Source of the DNA: Paragonimus skrjabini miyazakii
Lineage: Eukaryota; Platyhelminthes; Trematoda; Plagiorchiida; Troglotrematidae
Reading direction: 5' to 3'
NCBI GenBank assembly: GCA_014338405.1
Contig: JTDE01001491.1
Span: 34,761-98,760, forward strand
Length of the DNA stretch: 64,000 bases
Shown here in pieces: positions 11,610-24,040 of the stretch. Position 1 is the first letter of the stretch; every line of letters starts with the position of its first letter. Under the pieces are notes generated by a model. It did no database searches, was not told the origin of the DNA, and saw nothing but the letters and a program-made list of their open reading frames with translations. Position numbers and translations under genes: made by a program.

Positions 11610-12650
11610 GGCTCCATTGAGAACTATCCTTCTTATGAGAGCACATCCTCAGATTATGCGTTGGTACGTTGCCATTTTTGACTGCTGTGATCACGTAAAT
11701 TTAATGTCGGATAATGAATTTATGGAAGTTGTTGACCGGTTTGTGTACTTCGGAAGCTTCATCGGCGACGGTGAAGATGTAGGGAATGAAATGAAGGGGC
11801 GCATCCCTAAGGCATTTGCTAATCTAGTACACCTCTAGTGTCAGCGAGGCATCTCTAAGGCGTAAGGGTCGCGTATATAAGGCGACTGTGAGGGCTGTAT
11901 TACTCTACGACAGTGAAATATGGTCGTTCAGGGTAGAAGACGTGAACCGTCTTTAGGTATTTGACTATCGATGTCTGCGTTCGTTCGCCTGCGTCGGATG
12001 ACATCAACGAGTAAGAATGCCGGTATTTGATAGAATGTTAAATGAGCTGCTTTGTTCAAACATTACGTTTACTTAGATTGTTAGTCTATGTACTGAGGAT
12101 GCCAGCTAGTCGCCTACCACATCGCGCACTGTTTGCTAACGTTGAAGTTGACTGGCGTAAAATGCGAGGTGGACATATGATGGCCAGGCATAGAGAAACG
12201 AAGTCGTGCACCGAGGGGCTTGGCCACTGTAGGTCGGGTTCGTATCCTAGGCTGGGGACCTCGCGACTCACAGAGTCGGTGGCTTGAGACGTTAGGTGAG
12301 GTGACGGCTAATCGAGCTCAGTGGCGTGAATATTGTCGTTGTTTGTCCGGGTTGTCTGTGAAGTGAGTGCAATTAATGACGCGGGGCAGTGAAAGCCGTA
12401 AGGAAGCTGTCTTGCTGTTAACGCCCCACTTTCACTAACAGCTTGGTTGTTTGTTTGCAAGGTGTAGGCGCCTAGATGTTGAATGATTGAATATAGACAT
12501 AGTTATTGTTAATGGTTTGGTCCCTTCTCCATTCCTTTTCTCTCTTCCTGTACAGGATTTGCTTTTTTCCTCATGTTTGCGTAGCAGTTGAGCATCAGTG
12601 AGAACCACCGACTTATTGCTGTCTGTGATGATGATGTATGTTCGGACCAT
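11610..12650 (+). pseudogene. Flatworm RTE LINE, C-terminal RT region and 3' untranslated end
   Basis: The plus strand shows VVDRFVYFGSFIGDGEDVGNE, a block after the polymerase core, then degraded finger and thumb pieces. The C-terminal closing region follows: GLATVGRVRILGWGPRDSQS, RWLETLGE, and TANRAQWREY before the stop at about 12363. The 3' untranslated stretch (12364-12640) is shared with 9640-9900 and 32500-32760 and ends near a GATGATGATG tract at 12625-12635. There are many stops, so this is a decayed 5'-truncated copy. Confidence 0.75.
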
Positions 12651-13273
12651 TTTGGACATTGTAGGCCTCGTTGCTTCTCTTACCGCCTTCTTCCATATCG
12701 AGACTCGTCTCCGTTAGATCGTGTAGGTGTTAGTTACTGGTGGTATGACTCAGTCGAAAAGTGCCGTTCTTACTGAAGTGCGTGCCTAGATTCAAATCTT
12801 GCATTTCTACATTGTGGCATCGTTTTGAATTTGACTGGTCAACAATCCAAACGGCAACAATCAGGAGCCTTCAAAGATTGACCATGCTTACAGTAAATAG
12901 TCTATACCAAACTAGCCTAGAATTCAACCTCGTTACGGCTGACGAGCACACATTTCACAAGCCACTAAGGTAGTAGGTACTGTAACATGCGACACAGTAA
13001 ACTGTAGGTTCAACAGACAATCGATATCAGGAAAGTCCTTCAAGCCTCTAGGTGTCAAACAAACTATCCCTTATGACATTTCATACACTTTAAACAGAAA
13101 TATTGGTAGAAAGCTCAAGTGTGACTTACTCGCCGATCGAAAAGCTTAGTTAACGGAGGTGAAAATGACTTTGGGTTCAAGGAATACTTGTGGACTATTC
13201 AAGCTAATCCACAACGCTTGCGCGTCACCTCAGGTATCAGTAAGGCAAATTGCACACTAGTTCGCGACAAGTC

Positions 13274-13332
13274 ACGTTTTAGACATCTCGCATGGTATTG
13301 CTTTACATATTGCCCCCTTCTTTGTACTGAGC
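13274..13332. repeat. Short repeat, copy 2 (pairs with 11512-11570)
   Basis: Second copy of the 59-base block described at 11512-11570, about 1.76 kb downstream in the same orientation and directly before another RTE fragment. Confidence 0.6.
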
Positions 13333-13439
13333 ATTCTGAATAAGTTGACTGGTCTCCCGCTTCTACTGTGTTGCTGCCTCATTCCTGCACTGTCTGGCCA
13401 TGGTCAGTGGAAATTAGACCACTTGTGTAAACCCGGTCC

Positions 13440-14010
13440 ACAATTACATTTCATATACAATAAAGCCGCTGACTCAGTGGATCAACTGCCGGTACTTTCC
13501 ACAAAAGGCGGCGCGATATTAATACAGTCTTTGACTCGGTTGTCCCAGCTAGTGTAAACAACTGAAAACGTGTTTGAATTAGGATTAATCGATGCTGCAA
13601 GACAGAATCAGGTGTTGTGAAAATCATGGGGAAATTATCCAGCCATGATTGAGGTTCTGGCGTCCATTATACTTTGTCGACTCATTGTAGCCCAGGAAAC
13701 AAATACTGGAGGAGACCAAACGAGGTTTTATAGAACGAGTGTGCATAGATCGGTTTTTATCCCGTCATATTCTGGAGCATCGTCATGCATACCGTCGGCA
13801 ACAATCCTGTTCTTTCTCGTCTATAAGTGTGCGGCCGATTCGGCGGGTCACTCCGCCCTGTTGGATTCGTGTAGGCACAGGGATGTACCAAAGCTGTACG
13901 TTAACGTATTTTCGGCACTTCTCCCCCATACTTCTGACGAACAGTTAGTGTCAGGAGCTGTGCACTTCACGACTATCCACTTTCATATTTGTTCAGTTTT
14001 GTTATAGACG
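13440..14010 (+). pseudogene. Flatworm RTE LINE, N-terminal and middle RT fragment
   Basis: At 13455-13560 the frame reads NKAADSVDQLPVL, then IQSLTRLSQLV, which is the start of the RTE polymerase (N-K-A-A-G-x-D-x-L-P block). At 13810-13960 it reads VYKCAADSAGHSALLDSC and VPKLYVNVFSALLPHTS, which is motif A (F-D-Y-K-A-A-F-D-S) with the second aspartate kept but the first changed, and the following helix. Parts in between are lost or out of frame. Confidence 0.7.
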
Positions 14011-15549
14011 AGCTACAGTACCGTTTGGGGCACTGACGGAACTTTCTTCGTCGATATGAGACCAAAATACCGCGAGTCGCTTTATAATTGTTACGCATAC
14101 TACCTCTCTAACAGTGTTGCTGTGTGTGCGATCTACCTTGTTTCAAGGTTGGGTGATCTGATACCTCCCTGTGAAAGGTGTACACATGCTCCTATTTTTT
14201 TATACCAGCCTTGGTTCCCTTAATTGATCTGTATCAAATAGGCTGATCGGTTGAATATCCTTACAGTCTTACCTCCTCTGCTTGAGAAGGGCTCGTTCTC
14301 TTGACAGGTAATCACGGTCCAGTCAGTTTCGGCCACTCACTCTGTTTGCTCATAAAGTGTCTGTTGCACTGCACGTTATGCATCGCGGTAACCGATTAAA
14401 AATGCGCCCACATGTAACAGTGTCGTTGCCAGAAAGGTACCGACATTCATAAGATGGGGACTCTTTCTTACAAATTTGCCATTATTCTGTTTCTGACTGC
14501 TAAGGATCAGGTTTGTTAGCCGAACATTACGATAGCCCTCAAAAATCATCTTAGAATACCACGTGCGTTGGATAAACTGTGATGAAACGCGCATGGTCAA
14601 CATAATTGAGGTCGCTCATATGATTTGAAACGAACATTGATCAAAGCTTTCACATGAGTGATTACGTGTCAGGTAACCGATCCGTCAAGGCCATCCGTGT
14701 GAGAATACTGCACTTCCGAATCTATGTGAATAGGGCTGTTTGCTCTGACACTGGGCAATCAAAAGTGATTTGTTTAGAAGTTGCGCTTAGTCCGGCTTCA
14801 AATCTGCCATTTCGTTCGTTATTGTCATCACCGCCGGCTGCTCAAATCTGTAGATATGGTTTGTGCCATCAAACATCTTTTGGTGTGCTGAGCCATATAT
14901 TTACTAAACTGGTGTCCCATATCACCCAAAATAGCAGCGCTCTAATGTGCTTGCACATCGAACTGATATTGTCTCTTTTGTACACACCGTCTTTCGTCAT
15001 AAACAAAACTCTTATTATTCAAATTACTAAACACTACTCATAAGTGATTGTGGTTATGCTTTTATGTGTGCTGATTTCATCTTGACCAGTGCGAGTTTAC
15101 TGGCGCAATGGCCTGAACAAACATACGCGCTACTGATAGATCTTAGCAAGATCTAACCTTGTTTGTAGTGCATCTTTTCAAAAGCGGTTAACAGAGAAAC
15201 TTTGACCGGAAGCAAAAACCGCGATTAGGTATGAGTGATGTTCAGTCATTAGCAGTCGAAATCCTTAACTGCATGTCAGTGCTTTAACTATCTAAAATAA
15301 CGCCGTTTTCGCATGTTTAATCGCAAAATATTGCCAAACAGCGTTTTTCTAATGGTGTTTACGTCACGTTGACTATACCTGAAATCGGGTAGCCATACAA
15401 ACCTAACGCACAAACACTGAGTTGCTAGTTGTAGGTTTGGACCTTGTTCACCTCGAATATTTCTACCCAAGTAGTATCCAGTCAACCATCTATAGAGGAC
15501 GTTAATCTTGTGTCCAAATTAAAGGTCCACATATTTTTCTTTTTTGTAG
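14010..15549. other. Stretch upstream of the first identified NCBP3 exon
   Basis: Open frames at 14654-15043 (+) and 15288-15485 (-) match nothing I know. No convincing first exon of NCBP3 with a start codon was found here. The last 30 bases end in a pyrimidine-rich acceptor (TTTTTTCTTTTTTGTAG type) for the exon at 15550. Confidence 0.5.
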
Positions 15550-15775
15550 ACGGATTATTGCAATTGCGGTTCAACCTCCGGCGTAACCGAGGCGGCTGCA
15601 CGAAAGGTTTATAAACATCTTGGTTTTCCAGACGGTCGAACGACAATGTTGGCGGAAGGTCATAGGGAATGTGCTCTCCACATCTGGGGAACGCACAATC
15701 TGAGCACGGAGGAGATCCTATCCTGGCTTGCTGACTACAATCCTATCAACATCGAGTGGATCAATGACGCATCAT
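15550..15775 (+). CDS. NCBP3: NCBP3 homologue, exon A (start of the cap-binding RRM-like domain)
   Basis: NCBP3 partners NCBP1 in an alternative nuclear cap-binding complex that binds m7G-capped mRNA and aids export. This exon encodes the first half of its RRM-like domain. The readable part includes ECALHIWGTHNLSTEEILSW then NPINIEWINDASC, which lines up with the vertebrate block around I-x-x-x-G-V-D-x-M-S-T and I-E-W-L-D-D-x-S-C. The acceptor is a strong pyrimidine tract ending TTTTTGTAG at 15549, and the frame is open from 15550. A second acceptor, TGGTTTTCCAG at 15631, is nearly as good, so the exon could start at 15632. The donor is CAT|GTACGT at 15776. Exon end and next exon start share one codon (TGT, Cys), and the join reads DASC-NVIFAD exactly as expected. 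The cap-motif residue at the first aspartate is Asn here. Upstream coding exons are not identified. Confidence 0.85.
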
Positions 15776-18700
15776 GTACGTGTGTACTTAGCTCTGCTTT
15801 TCGTCGTGTGTGCTCTCACGTTTTGTGTCTTTATGAGGTAAACTTTGGTAAGTAGATCCAACCCCTTTCAAGCGACTAACGAGTACACCAAAGCAAATAT
15901 ACGCTTTATTCTTATAGAACGGTTAATTCTGTAGGCGTGTGTACATGTGAATTTTATGAACAGCATCATACATGTTTCAGAAACACCGTATTAAGAGGAT
16001 TTATGAAGGCTAATATGCGATAGCTCCCGTCTGCAACCATAACTTAAATCATACCTTAGTTCGTGTGTCTCCGTTGTTTGAGATGGGGCGATGCATCCAA
16101 TTGTCATTTCGCAAGACTCGGAATTCAAATCACTGTTTTCAATTCTTGACTTGTGCCCACAAACCCACCGCTCTTTGCGTGGTTTCGTCTTTGGAGGACA
16201 GCAGAAATGTATAACGTTAAGCACTGGTTTGCAGAAGGTTTCATTTGCCGATGAGTAAGTAGCGTTTGGTTAGACTTATTATTGTGGCCCGGTTGTGTGT
16301 TTGAACCACAGCCCTACTTTCTGGGCCTCAGAGAGAGAGAACATCAAGAAAGAGGAGCGTCCTTTCAACCCTTGATCATCGCTATGACGACTAAGAAAAA
16401 CATGAACTTTATCTGGTCAGGCTAGTAGCAATTGACTGTGCTAGTTATAACTGACCTCATTTGGACTGTTACTGGGGCCGCTTTAGTTACGGTGTGTTGC
16501 ATACTTTTTGATGGACTTCGTTTGAATATCAGCATTGTGGTTTGGCTAACTAGTGGATAGGACAAACGACTGGGTCGACTACAGTTGTGTATCTTGGTGG
16601 CTGTTCGTCCGAGTGATCACCGGAAATGTCATGGGCATCTGTTTCTACCTTGCTGATTCTTGTCTGTACTACGCCAGACGAAGAATCGAGCCTACGGCTT
16701 TCAAATGCTAGTTTGGGGCCGCGATCGTCTAGACAGCAATAGAGTATGTGAACCAGCTTAGTGTTCCCTTTTTCTCATGTGCTACAATCGATCAACAATT
16801 TTCTGTTCAGCCTGCAAGTTGGCAGGCATCCCTACCAGCTCCGAAAGAGATTGACGGGAGTAAACTACTTATCCCACTGACTACCACCGGAGTGGTTGAT
16901 CGATTTTGGTCCGTGCATAAAATATGCGCAGTAGTTAAGAAAAGCATATGCAAATTTTATCCAGTGGAAAGATGTTCTCGACGAAGGTTTTTGAGTGAAT
17001 AATCTATAGCACTGAATTTTCAAAGTTTCAAAGCCTTCATAATTATGTGTGTCATGTTGGTTTGATAAGGTAGTGTATTGTAAGTGACATGTCAGCTCTG
17101 TTTCTGATTTTCCGCTTTAGTGTAATCATGTGACCTTCTCAAATGTACGAACAAAGTTAAGTGGATTTTGGTGGTTTATCTGTATAATCAGAAATGACTG
17201 ATAGCTCACTTCGCTTTTGAGCCTAAATAACTATCAATTCAATTGCCGTGTGTTATCCCTCAATAAAGCAGCTTGTCATGTGATTTCTCTTAATTTGGAA
17301 TTTCAATTAATTCATCAACACAAATGTAGGTCATTCTCTACTCTCCCCACTTCCCTTTTTGCATATCTCACGTTCATTATCAAACTACAGTAGAAACCGC
17401 TTATTCGAACCACGTTTGTTGTTGATCGAAATGGGCCAATTATCCGATTTGATATTTTTCATCAACATATGACAGCCAAGAATAGCCACTCTTTAGTGTT
17501 CATCGTTTAAAGAACATTCTCTCTTGTTGAGATACATCTTTGCATAACAAAGTGATAACAGACAGTAAAGAGGTGCTGATATGACCATCTACTAAAAGTG
17601 GAAATACTGGTCACAATTGCGTACAGAGAAATGAGCATGAATGTGACCTTTCATTACTATTTACTCGTCATATTCTAATTGGGGGGCTATTTTGTTTGAT
17701 GAATCGTGTATCATTATTTTCATCTTAAGCATTGCTCTTAATAACCAACAGTCCATGCTTGTAACATGACGGTTTTTAGTTCGAACCTCCACTAGCTCTG
17801 TTTGATGAACTTTAACAACTAGTAGAAATCCAGTTATGATAGAATGTAGACTAACATCGAATGAGGAGACAGCAACGTGGGCCATTTTGTAGTCATTGAA
17901 AACTGTCTAATACGTGTATGGGAGTTGTCTTGTCACGTGCGTCGATGCGGCCAGGCGCTGAGGAACACACAGTTAAGGTGCCAGATTGGTCGCAGTGAAG
18001 TTCTTGGACGTTCAAGCAGTAAAGACATTCCAATGTCTATGATGATATATGCAAATACATCTTCGTTGATGAGCAGACTTCCGAAATAGAGTGATTTGAT
18101 TGTTCAACTATGGATAATAATTTTTTACAAGAAACGCCGCAAACCAAAGACATTGTTGGTGATGACACTCAACTTTATTGCTTCCCTTACGTACCACAGA
18201 ATCATGGTGGCGAATTAGTTACGCGTGTCGATTCCAAAGGGAACCACTCATTTCTCAGAGTTTTTAAACATTCCACATGATATTTCATCTCTAAACCTGA
18301 GTTATAAGCCATCTTAGTAAATGTAGGTTCATCTCATTTCCGAATTCGTATATCCAAGCTGTCCCATTATTGGTTTTTACAATTTTGTATTACTTATAAA
18401 TCTACCTACCTATAAGTTTCGCTATTTTGTTGACATGATTTCTCCTCACTTTTTGGTATTCATCGGACCAGTGGCTGACAACCTACTTCTGGACAGGAGC
18501 CAAATGTCATTTCACTGAGTTCACAGCGGGTCGTGTTCGTGTTTAGCGATGGTTTCTAAACTTATTCAACTTATCACACAAATCCCTTCGTTCACTAACC
18601 GCAACATCAACGCTTCCCCCGTTTCACTTGTATTACACGAACATTAAAATCAGAACAGTAATAATCAGACACATTTAGTATGGTCCAATATACAATGATA

Positions 18701-21700
18701 TACACGTTCAAGAACCAGCACGATGACTGAACATATGAGCTTATCAACATCAGGTTGAATCATAGATCCTCACTTTCGAGAGTTTAAAGCGTGTTCCCCC
18801 CTGTCCTGATTAGTTTTCTGTTATCAACCTATTTGTGTTCTCACGCTGCCTCCTAGGAGAAGGTGCTTCCTACTTTTGGAAACATGAAACCGTGACTAGT
18901 AAAAGAAATTGATAACAGCAAAACGTGAATTAATTATATTGTTTGCTTTATCGAACCGAAGTTGTATAATCCTAAATGAAACACATTGACGTGATATTTA
19001 TTTCTGCATGAGCTCTTCTTCAATGTTAAGCGATAAGTTAGATGACGCCTAATACAATGCCATGTAAATAGAAATCAGTTAATCGAGTTGATGTATATTT
19101 TGTTTTTGAGGACAGTTGCTTGTATGTGAAAATACTGTGGAGCACCGGTGGGGTTTTTGGCTTCAAGACCGAACGGTCGACGATGATATTTCATTTTAGA
19201 ACGAAGAGCCCGATTCAAGTCATTGGTTGTCGATCCTTACACTAGTCCCTTCTCCATACATTGTTACAGACAAATTTAGTTGCTTTGGTACTAAGTTTCC
19301 CACTTGCATGGATCTGATTGATATAGTCCTTTTCACAACTAGATTAGATGCATGGCTTGATCATGTTTTTTTTCCATGCTTCATCGAAGGTGTATGCTTT
19401 CACTGACAATTCAAATCGCTGCTTGAGAAAAGTGTTATCGGTCATTTACAGTGAGACAGAGTGTGTAGAATACATCAAAACAGTTATCCAACAATCAAAA
19501 AGATTCCAGTAGCCACAGATTCTATCTAAAAAATGGTATTGTCTACAGATCTTGATGTATGTTTGGCTAAGCAGTCACATGTGCAATACAGTCTATGTGA
19601 TCATTTGTACGAATTGTTTGAACTGATTATAAATTTAACGGAATACTAGGAAGATACACCTTGATAATAAACAATTGCACAGGAACTACAAGAGAGATGT
19701 CGTTGATGGCACATGAAAATGGCGATAGTTTTATATCCTGTTAGTAAACACATTCATTAGATGTGGAAATGCAGCGGCTTAAGTTTCAAAAGGTTTTTCT
19801 GTCGTTGCATCTAGCCCCAAGGCTAGTGATATTATCAGCTGACAGACGCAAGGTCACCGCTTTGTGCCGCGTTATACTGAACGTCTTTGTCCCAGTTTAG
19901 ACAGCCTGTTTGTCTCCACCTCTTCTGTAGCCCCACAGTCATGTGACAGTAAACTGAAAAGGGATTACTTTCGCGTTGGAACAAGTATCATTTTTCAAGG
20001 GTTACCATTTGTATTTATCTACAGCGGCTCCAGACCAAACATCCAGCGAAGCAACGTTATCGAATTCCGTTTTAATGTTTCAACTTTTGGTGAAAGCGAT
20101 AGAGATTATTTTTTCAGTCATCCGTAACCAACCATAAGTATGGTGACTCGGTGTGCCATGCTTTCTAACCCTCTTGCATTGTTCATTATTTCTACTTCGA
20201 AGCGTATTCTTTTTGCTGATCGTAACAATTAGCCGCGCGGAAATTCGTTAAACGGACTAAACTCAGGTTATAACACTATTTTCTGTCATGCGTACGTTGA
20301 AAAACGTATGTACACCCAAGTCATGTGCTGGCTACATTATCGGTTTCGTTATCCGTGTGATCAACCGAGAATCACACTGTAATTATTCATAATTTTTATT
20401 GAACGCCGGACAAACCAAGGTGCAGTACAGTGCATACCCTGTTTATGTGAGACCATTGATTGGTATGTTTTAAGGTGACGGTCAGTGTTAGGTCACGATA
20501 TTGTGCACTGGAGGATAATAGACCAATCAGAAACGGGGGGCTAAATTCCGGACAAATACTCGTATGATCAGGTTGGCTTAAATTGATACACATTTATGTT
20601 CCTGTAAGATGGCCATGTCTCCAATTTTCCTCATCCACACGTGTTATTCACAAATCAAAATGGACTGCTTAGAGTTACTCCACTCTGTAAACGTCAAGCT
20701 TTTTAGAGAGCCATTTGTATGTGGTTCTGTAACCATGATAGTCCCCTTCGTTGCCTTTCGTTCGAACTGATGAAAATACGTTAAAATCAAAATGTCTAGA
20801 AATTGTGTACTTCACGTTTGAATCGAATGATATTAGAGTGTGTGCCAATGATGGACAAACTTTGTGGACATCTTATCAGAGATTTGAAAAGAGATGTTAT
20901 GCGATCAACTTTGTAGGATGCTGGTCACTAGTTCTTAAGTGCTTAAAGGTGACTGAACTTTTTATTAGTAAAAATTAAACCTATACTCAATTTTTGTTTG
21001 GTTTTCATATATTGAACTGTTTAGCCGATGAACATAGATTTGGTCATTCATCCGCTTTGACAGAAAATGGACTGGAACAGTTGATTTCCGCACGGGGCAT
21101 GAATTGTTTACGCTTCTAGCTTTCGACTCTCTACACTTTCACTTGCTGACTCTCTTTTTTTTTATCGATCATCCGGATAACTTTTACTGAATACAAGCAG
21201 TTCTATATACATTCAAGTATTTACCTCATCCCTTCACCCATACCCACTGTCATCATCCCTGGAAGTTTCGTATTATCTCAGTCTTCTCAGAAAAGTTGTT
21301 GCGGTACACCAAAGATTGTTCGCCCTCCACGTTTCAATAGATTGTCTAAATGTCCAATATTTTTCGATCAACGTACGGAAGTCTGTGGAACTGTCTCTTA
21401 ATCAGTCAAATTAGTGTGAACTATTCACTGCAAAAGTATGCAATCGACCTTTACCGTGATAAAAACCGCAACAGCACCTAATTGCTTCCTTCATTATGAT
21501 CGAGTGGACATTTGGTCAACGTGACTTCCGTTTGAAGAATTTGTGCTTCTAGTATTCAGCCTTGAACATTGTTTAACGTTCACATTGTCATCTTATTCAC
21601 GTTTTTTCTGTAACGACGCGCATACGTTTGCACCAGTTGTTTGATTAGTCTGTTCCTCGATTTTCCCTGTTCTGTCATCCGGTAGTACCTTCATTGTTAT

Positions 21701-22604
21701 CGTAATGATGGAGAACGAATGGTTGCGCTGCACCAGATCATTAAGTTGCGTTGTGCCAAGTAACTTATCTTACACATGAAGTTTGTAAGCTTAAACCTCA
21801 AGTCATCCACCACTTCTGTTCAAACCGTTGCGGGGTAATATAATCTAGTCCTGTTTTCTTTGTGGGCCAATAGCATAGTTTAGTTGGGGCACACTACAAC
21901 GGTAACCAAGTAGATCAGTTTTTCATGCCTTTGTTTGCGTGAGTATCTATGCAAGGTTCGTGCAGACTCTTGAAAGTTTTGGTGAGTTTTATTTTGAAAG
22001 TTTGTTTCTAGTTCCGGAAAAGCAGCGGAAATTCGAAAAATTATGCCATCCAGTTTCAAGACGCAACACGGAAATCTCAATACTTGACTAAATCGGCAAC
22101 GCAGTATCAGCATCGAAAGTGCGAAGTTTAACTGTCGTGTCTTCCCATCTTCTCTTATATCCAACTACTAATCCCACTGTGTTTCTGACAACACTGCTAT
22201 AAATACAATCATATGTCAGAGGCCTCCTACATATATATTAGTCCTATCAACTGTGCTGGTAATATTTTTCTAAATTAGTCACTCTTGTTCAGTAGATACT
22301 TGACTACACACCCGAGAGTGACTGCTTATGAGGAATTTGTGTCTCCTGAACCCGTTTTTGACTAGTGGTAATCCAAAATGTGAATTTAGGATAGTAGTTT
22401 ATCTGTGATAGTGATTATGGTGTACAAAGTATCTCTGTGATAGTTCCCTTCCTTCAGTGTGTTTGTTGTCCAGTGGCAACTATGATTAAAACTAGTGCAC
22501 ATGACTTAATTCATCCTTAGCCTGGGGTATTTTCGTCAGTTTGCCGGGAAAAAAAGAAAGTTCAAGTTTACGTTTTTTCTGCCAATTTTTTCTCGCACAT
22601 CCAG
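15776..22604 (+). other. NCBP3 intron (6829 bases)
   Basis: The intron runs GT...AG with phase 1. By eye it holds no recognisable element coding region. Open frames such as 16748-17002, 19864-20127 and 21880-22164 (-) show no motif I can name. The acceptor end has a pyrimidine-rich tract (CAATTTTTTCTCGCACATCCAG, split by a few purines). Unlike the two other introns of the gene, it has few visible retroelement pieces. Confidence 0.75.
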
Positions 22605-22982
22605 GTAATGTCATCTTTGCTGATGCTAACACTGTTCTACGTGTGATCGTCGATTTTGCTGAGCCATTCGATCGACGTGTGGCTTTAACAGCCGCTGCTG
22701 CATTGGCTTCTTTGTTGGACAAAAAAGATGAAGATAATAATCGTAATAGCACAAACGATGAAGGAGATGATACTAGTCGAGGCGATGATGATGTCAGTGA
22801 GGTGACCAAAAATTCCGATGCATCCGAATCGATGGGAGGGCAACCATCATTGCATTTATCTTCAGAAACATTGGATTCCATTGAGGACTTCTCACAATAT
22901 CTTCCTCCTTCCGGTCGTTGGTACAAGGCGTTGTCAGTTCCCGCAAAGACAGTCTCGTTGTTTCTCCGTTTCGCCCATAAGT
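22605..22982 (+). CDS. NCBP3: NCBP3 homologue, exon B (end of RRM-like domain, acidic linker, GRW block)
   Basis: The exon is 378 bases and starts in phase 1 after CATCCAG. It encodes NVIFADANTVLRVIVDF (the last strand and helix of the RRM-like domain, vertebrate N-V-V-W-L-D), then AALASLLDKKDEDN and a low-complexity linker rich in D, N, S and G. It ends with LPPSGRWYKALSVPAKTV and FLRFAHK. The P-P-x-G-x-W...L-L-R-F-A block is the conserved second NCBP3 motif. Acidic linkers are typical at this point in the family. The donor is AAGT|GTGAGT at 22983; using it, the split codon with the next exon gives Ser and keeps the conserved frame. An alternative GT two bases earlier would break the frame. 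The ATG at 22541 lies in the intron and is not a start. Confidence 0.9.
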
Positions 22983-23689
22983 GTGAGTTTTGTTTTGTGA
23001 ATACTTTCCCGATCTGATTTATGTTACTTCCTTTTGTAGGATCCGCCTGTGGCGATTGTCACTCCTGCTTGTTAGATAAACATACTGTTTGCTCCGCAGA
23101 CGATTTCTTGTTGCTCGGCCATCTCAAGCTAATTTTGTTCACAAAGAGACTGGACTTTGACACGGTGTAATGAGTCGCGGGTGTCAGTCGCCCTTAAGCT
23201 AAACTGGATCGTCTGTTGATCACACTGACTGGGTCGCAAGCTAATTGACAAGGGTATGACGAGTTACGATGTTCCGGTTTTCCAGGTTGGAGATCGAAAG
23301 AAGTCGTAACCCCTGTTCTGTAGAATCAGCACCAACTTTTGTTCACTACCTTGCGATACTGGATTGCTCTTCTGTTTCTCCGGTTCAAGTCTTCTGACTG
23401 TGTCATTAGCCCACATATAATCATAGCTTGATGTATTAGTGATCCCTCATTGTATCTATCGGCATGCAGTATAAACTGAGTCACACTGTTTGTTTTATCC
23501 AGCAGGGTGGGTAGGCAAAAATATGTCACTGGTGGCCGCTTTGTCGCTGTTTTTATTCAACTCGTGTTTCTTTCTCCCTATTCACAGTGTTTGCGATTCT
23601 TCTAGTGTTAGTACTATTCCCACTCCAGTATGGGTTTATAACGTGGAGTTTATATCGAACCCGTTTACCGGGCGTTACACCAATAGCAG

Positions 23690-24040
23690 TATATTTTCAG
23701 GCTATCTGTTATCACCGTTTTTACTCGATTTTATCTTAGACGAAACAGTTTATGACGCTGACAGAATGCTAGTGTTGATCACTTACCTGGTGAAAATTTG
23801 CCTATGCGGACGATATGGTGCTGTTTCGTAATTTTCCTGCAGTGTGGATCACATTATGCATTATCTCTTGTTCTGCCAAGCAGTTCAAGGTGTGTTTTTT
23901 ATCCTCATAGTACAGGATACTTTCGAAGTGTCTCAGTGGTTATGTAAATTTGATGTTAGATCTATAGAGACTTGTGACTCGTTCGTGTATCTGAGAAATT
24001 ATGTAAGCGGCATCAGAGACAGGAAATGATATAAAGGCTA
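23690..24040 (+). pseudogene. Flatworm RTE LINE reverse transcriptase fragment
   Basis: Frames read YLLSPFLLDFILDETV (from the G-C-P-L-S-P-F-L-F-N-F block), then VLITYLVKICL where the catalytic Y-A-D-D should be but is lost. IETCDSFVYLRNYVSG (D-x-F-x-Y-L-G-S block) follows. The order fits one RTE copy with stops and an internal loss. It lies shortly after exon B, in sense with NCBP3. Confidence 0.6.

Noticed and set aside
22541..22604. ATG-initiated start of the exon B frame
   Set aside because: The sequence before 22605 is a pyrimidine-rich intron end. Joining at 22605 restores the conserved NCBP3 sequence, so the ATG at 22541 is not a start.
22492..22926. Open frame of 144 codons on the minus strand
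   Set aside because: It is the antisense of NCBP3 exon B; its serine-rich sequence mirrors the acidic linker.
23040..23170. Cysteine-rich frame after an acceptor-like CTTTTGTAG
   Set aside because: The conserved NCBP3 sequence runs directly from exon B to exon C, leaving no room for it. It ends in a stop and has no known homologue.
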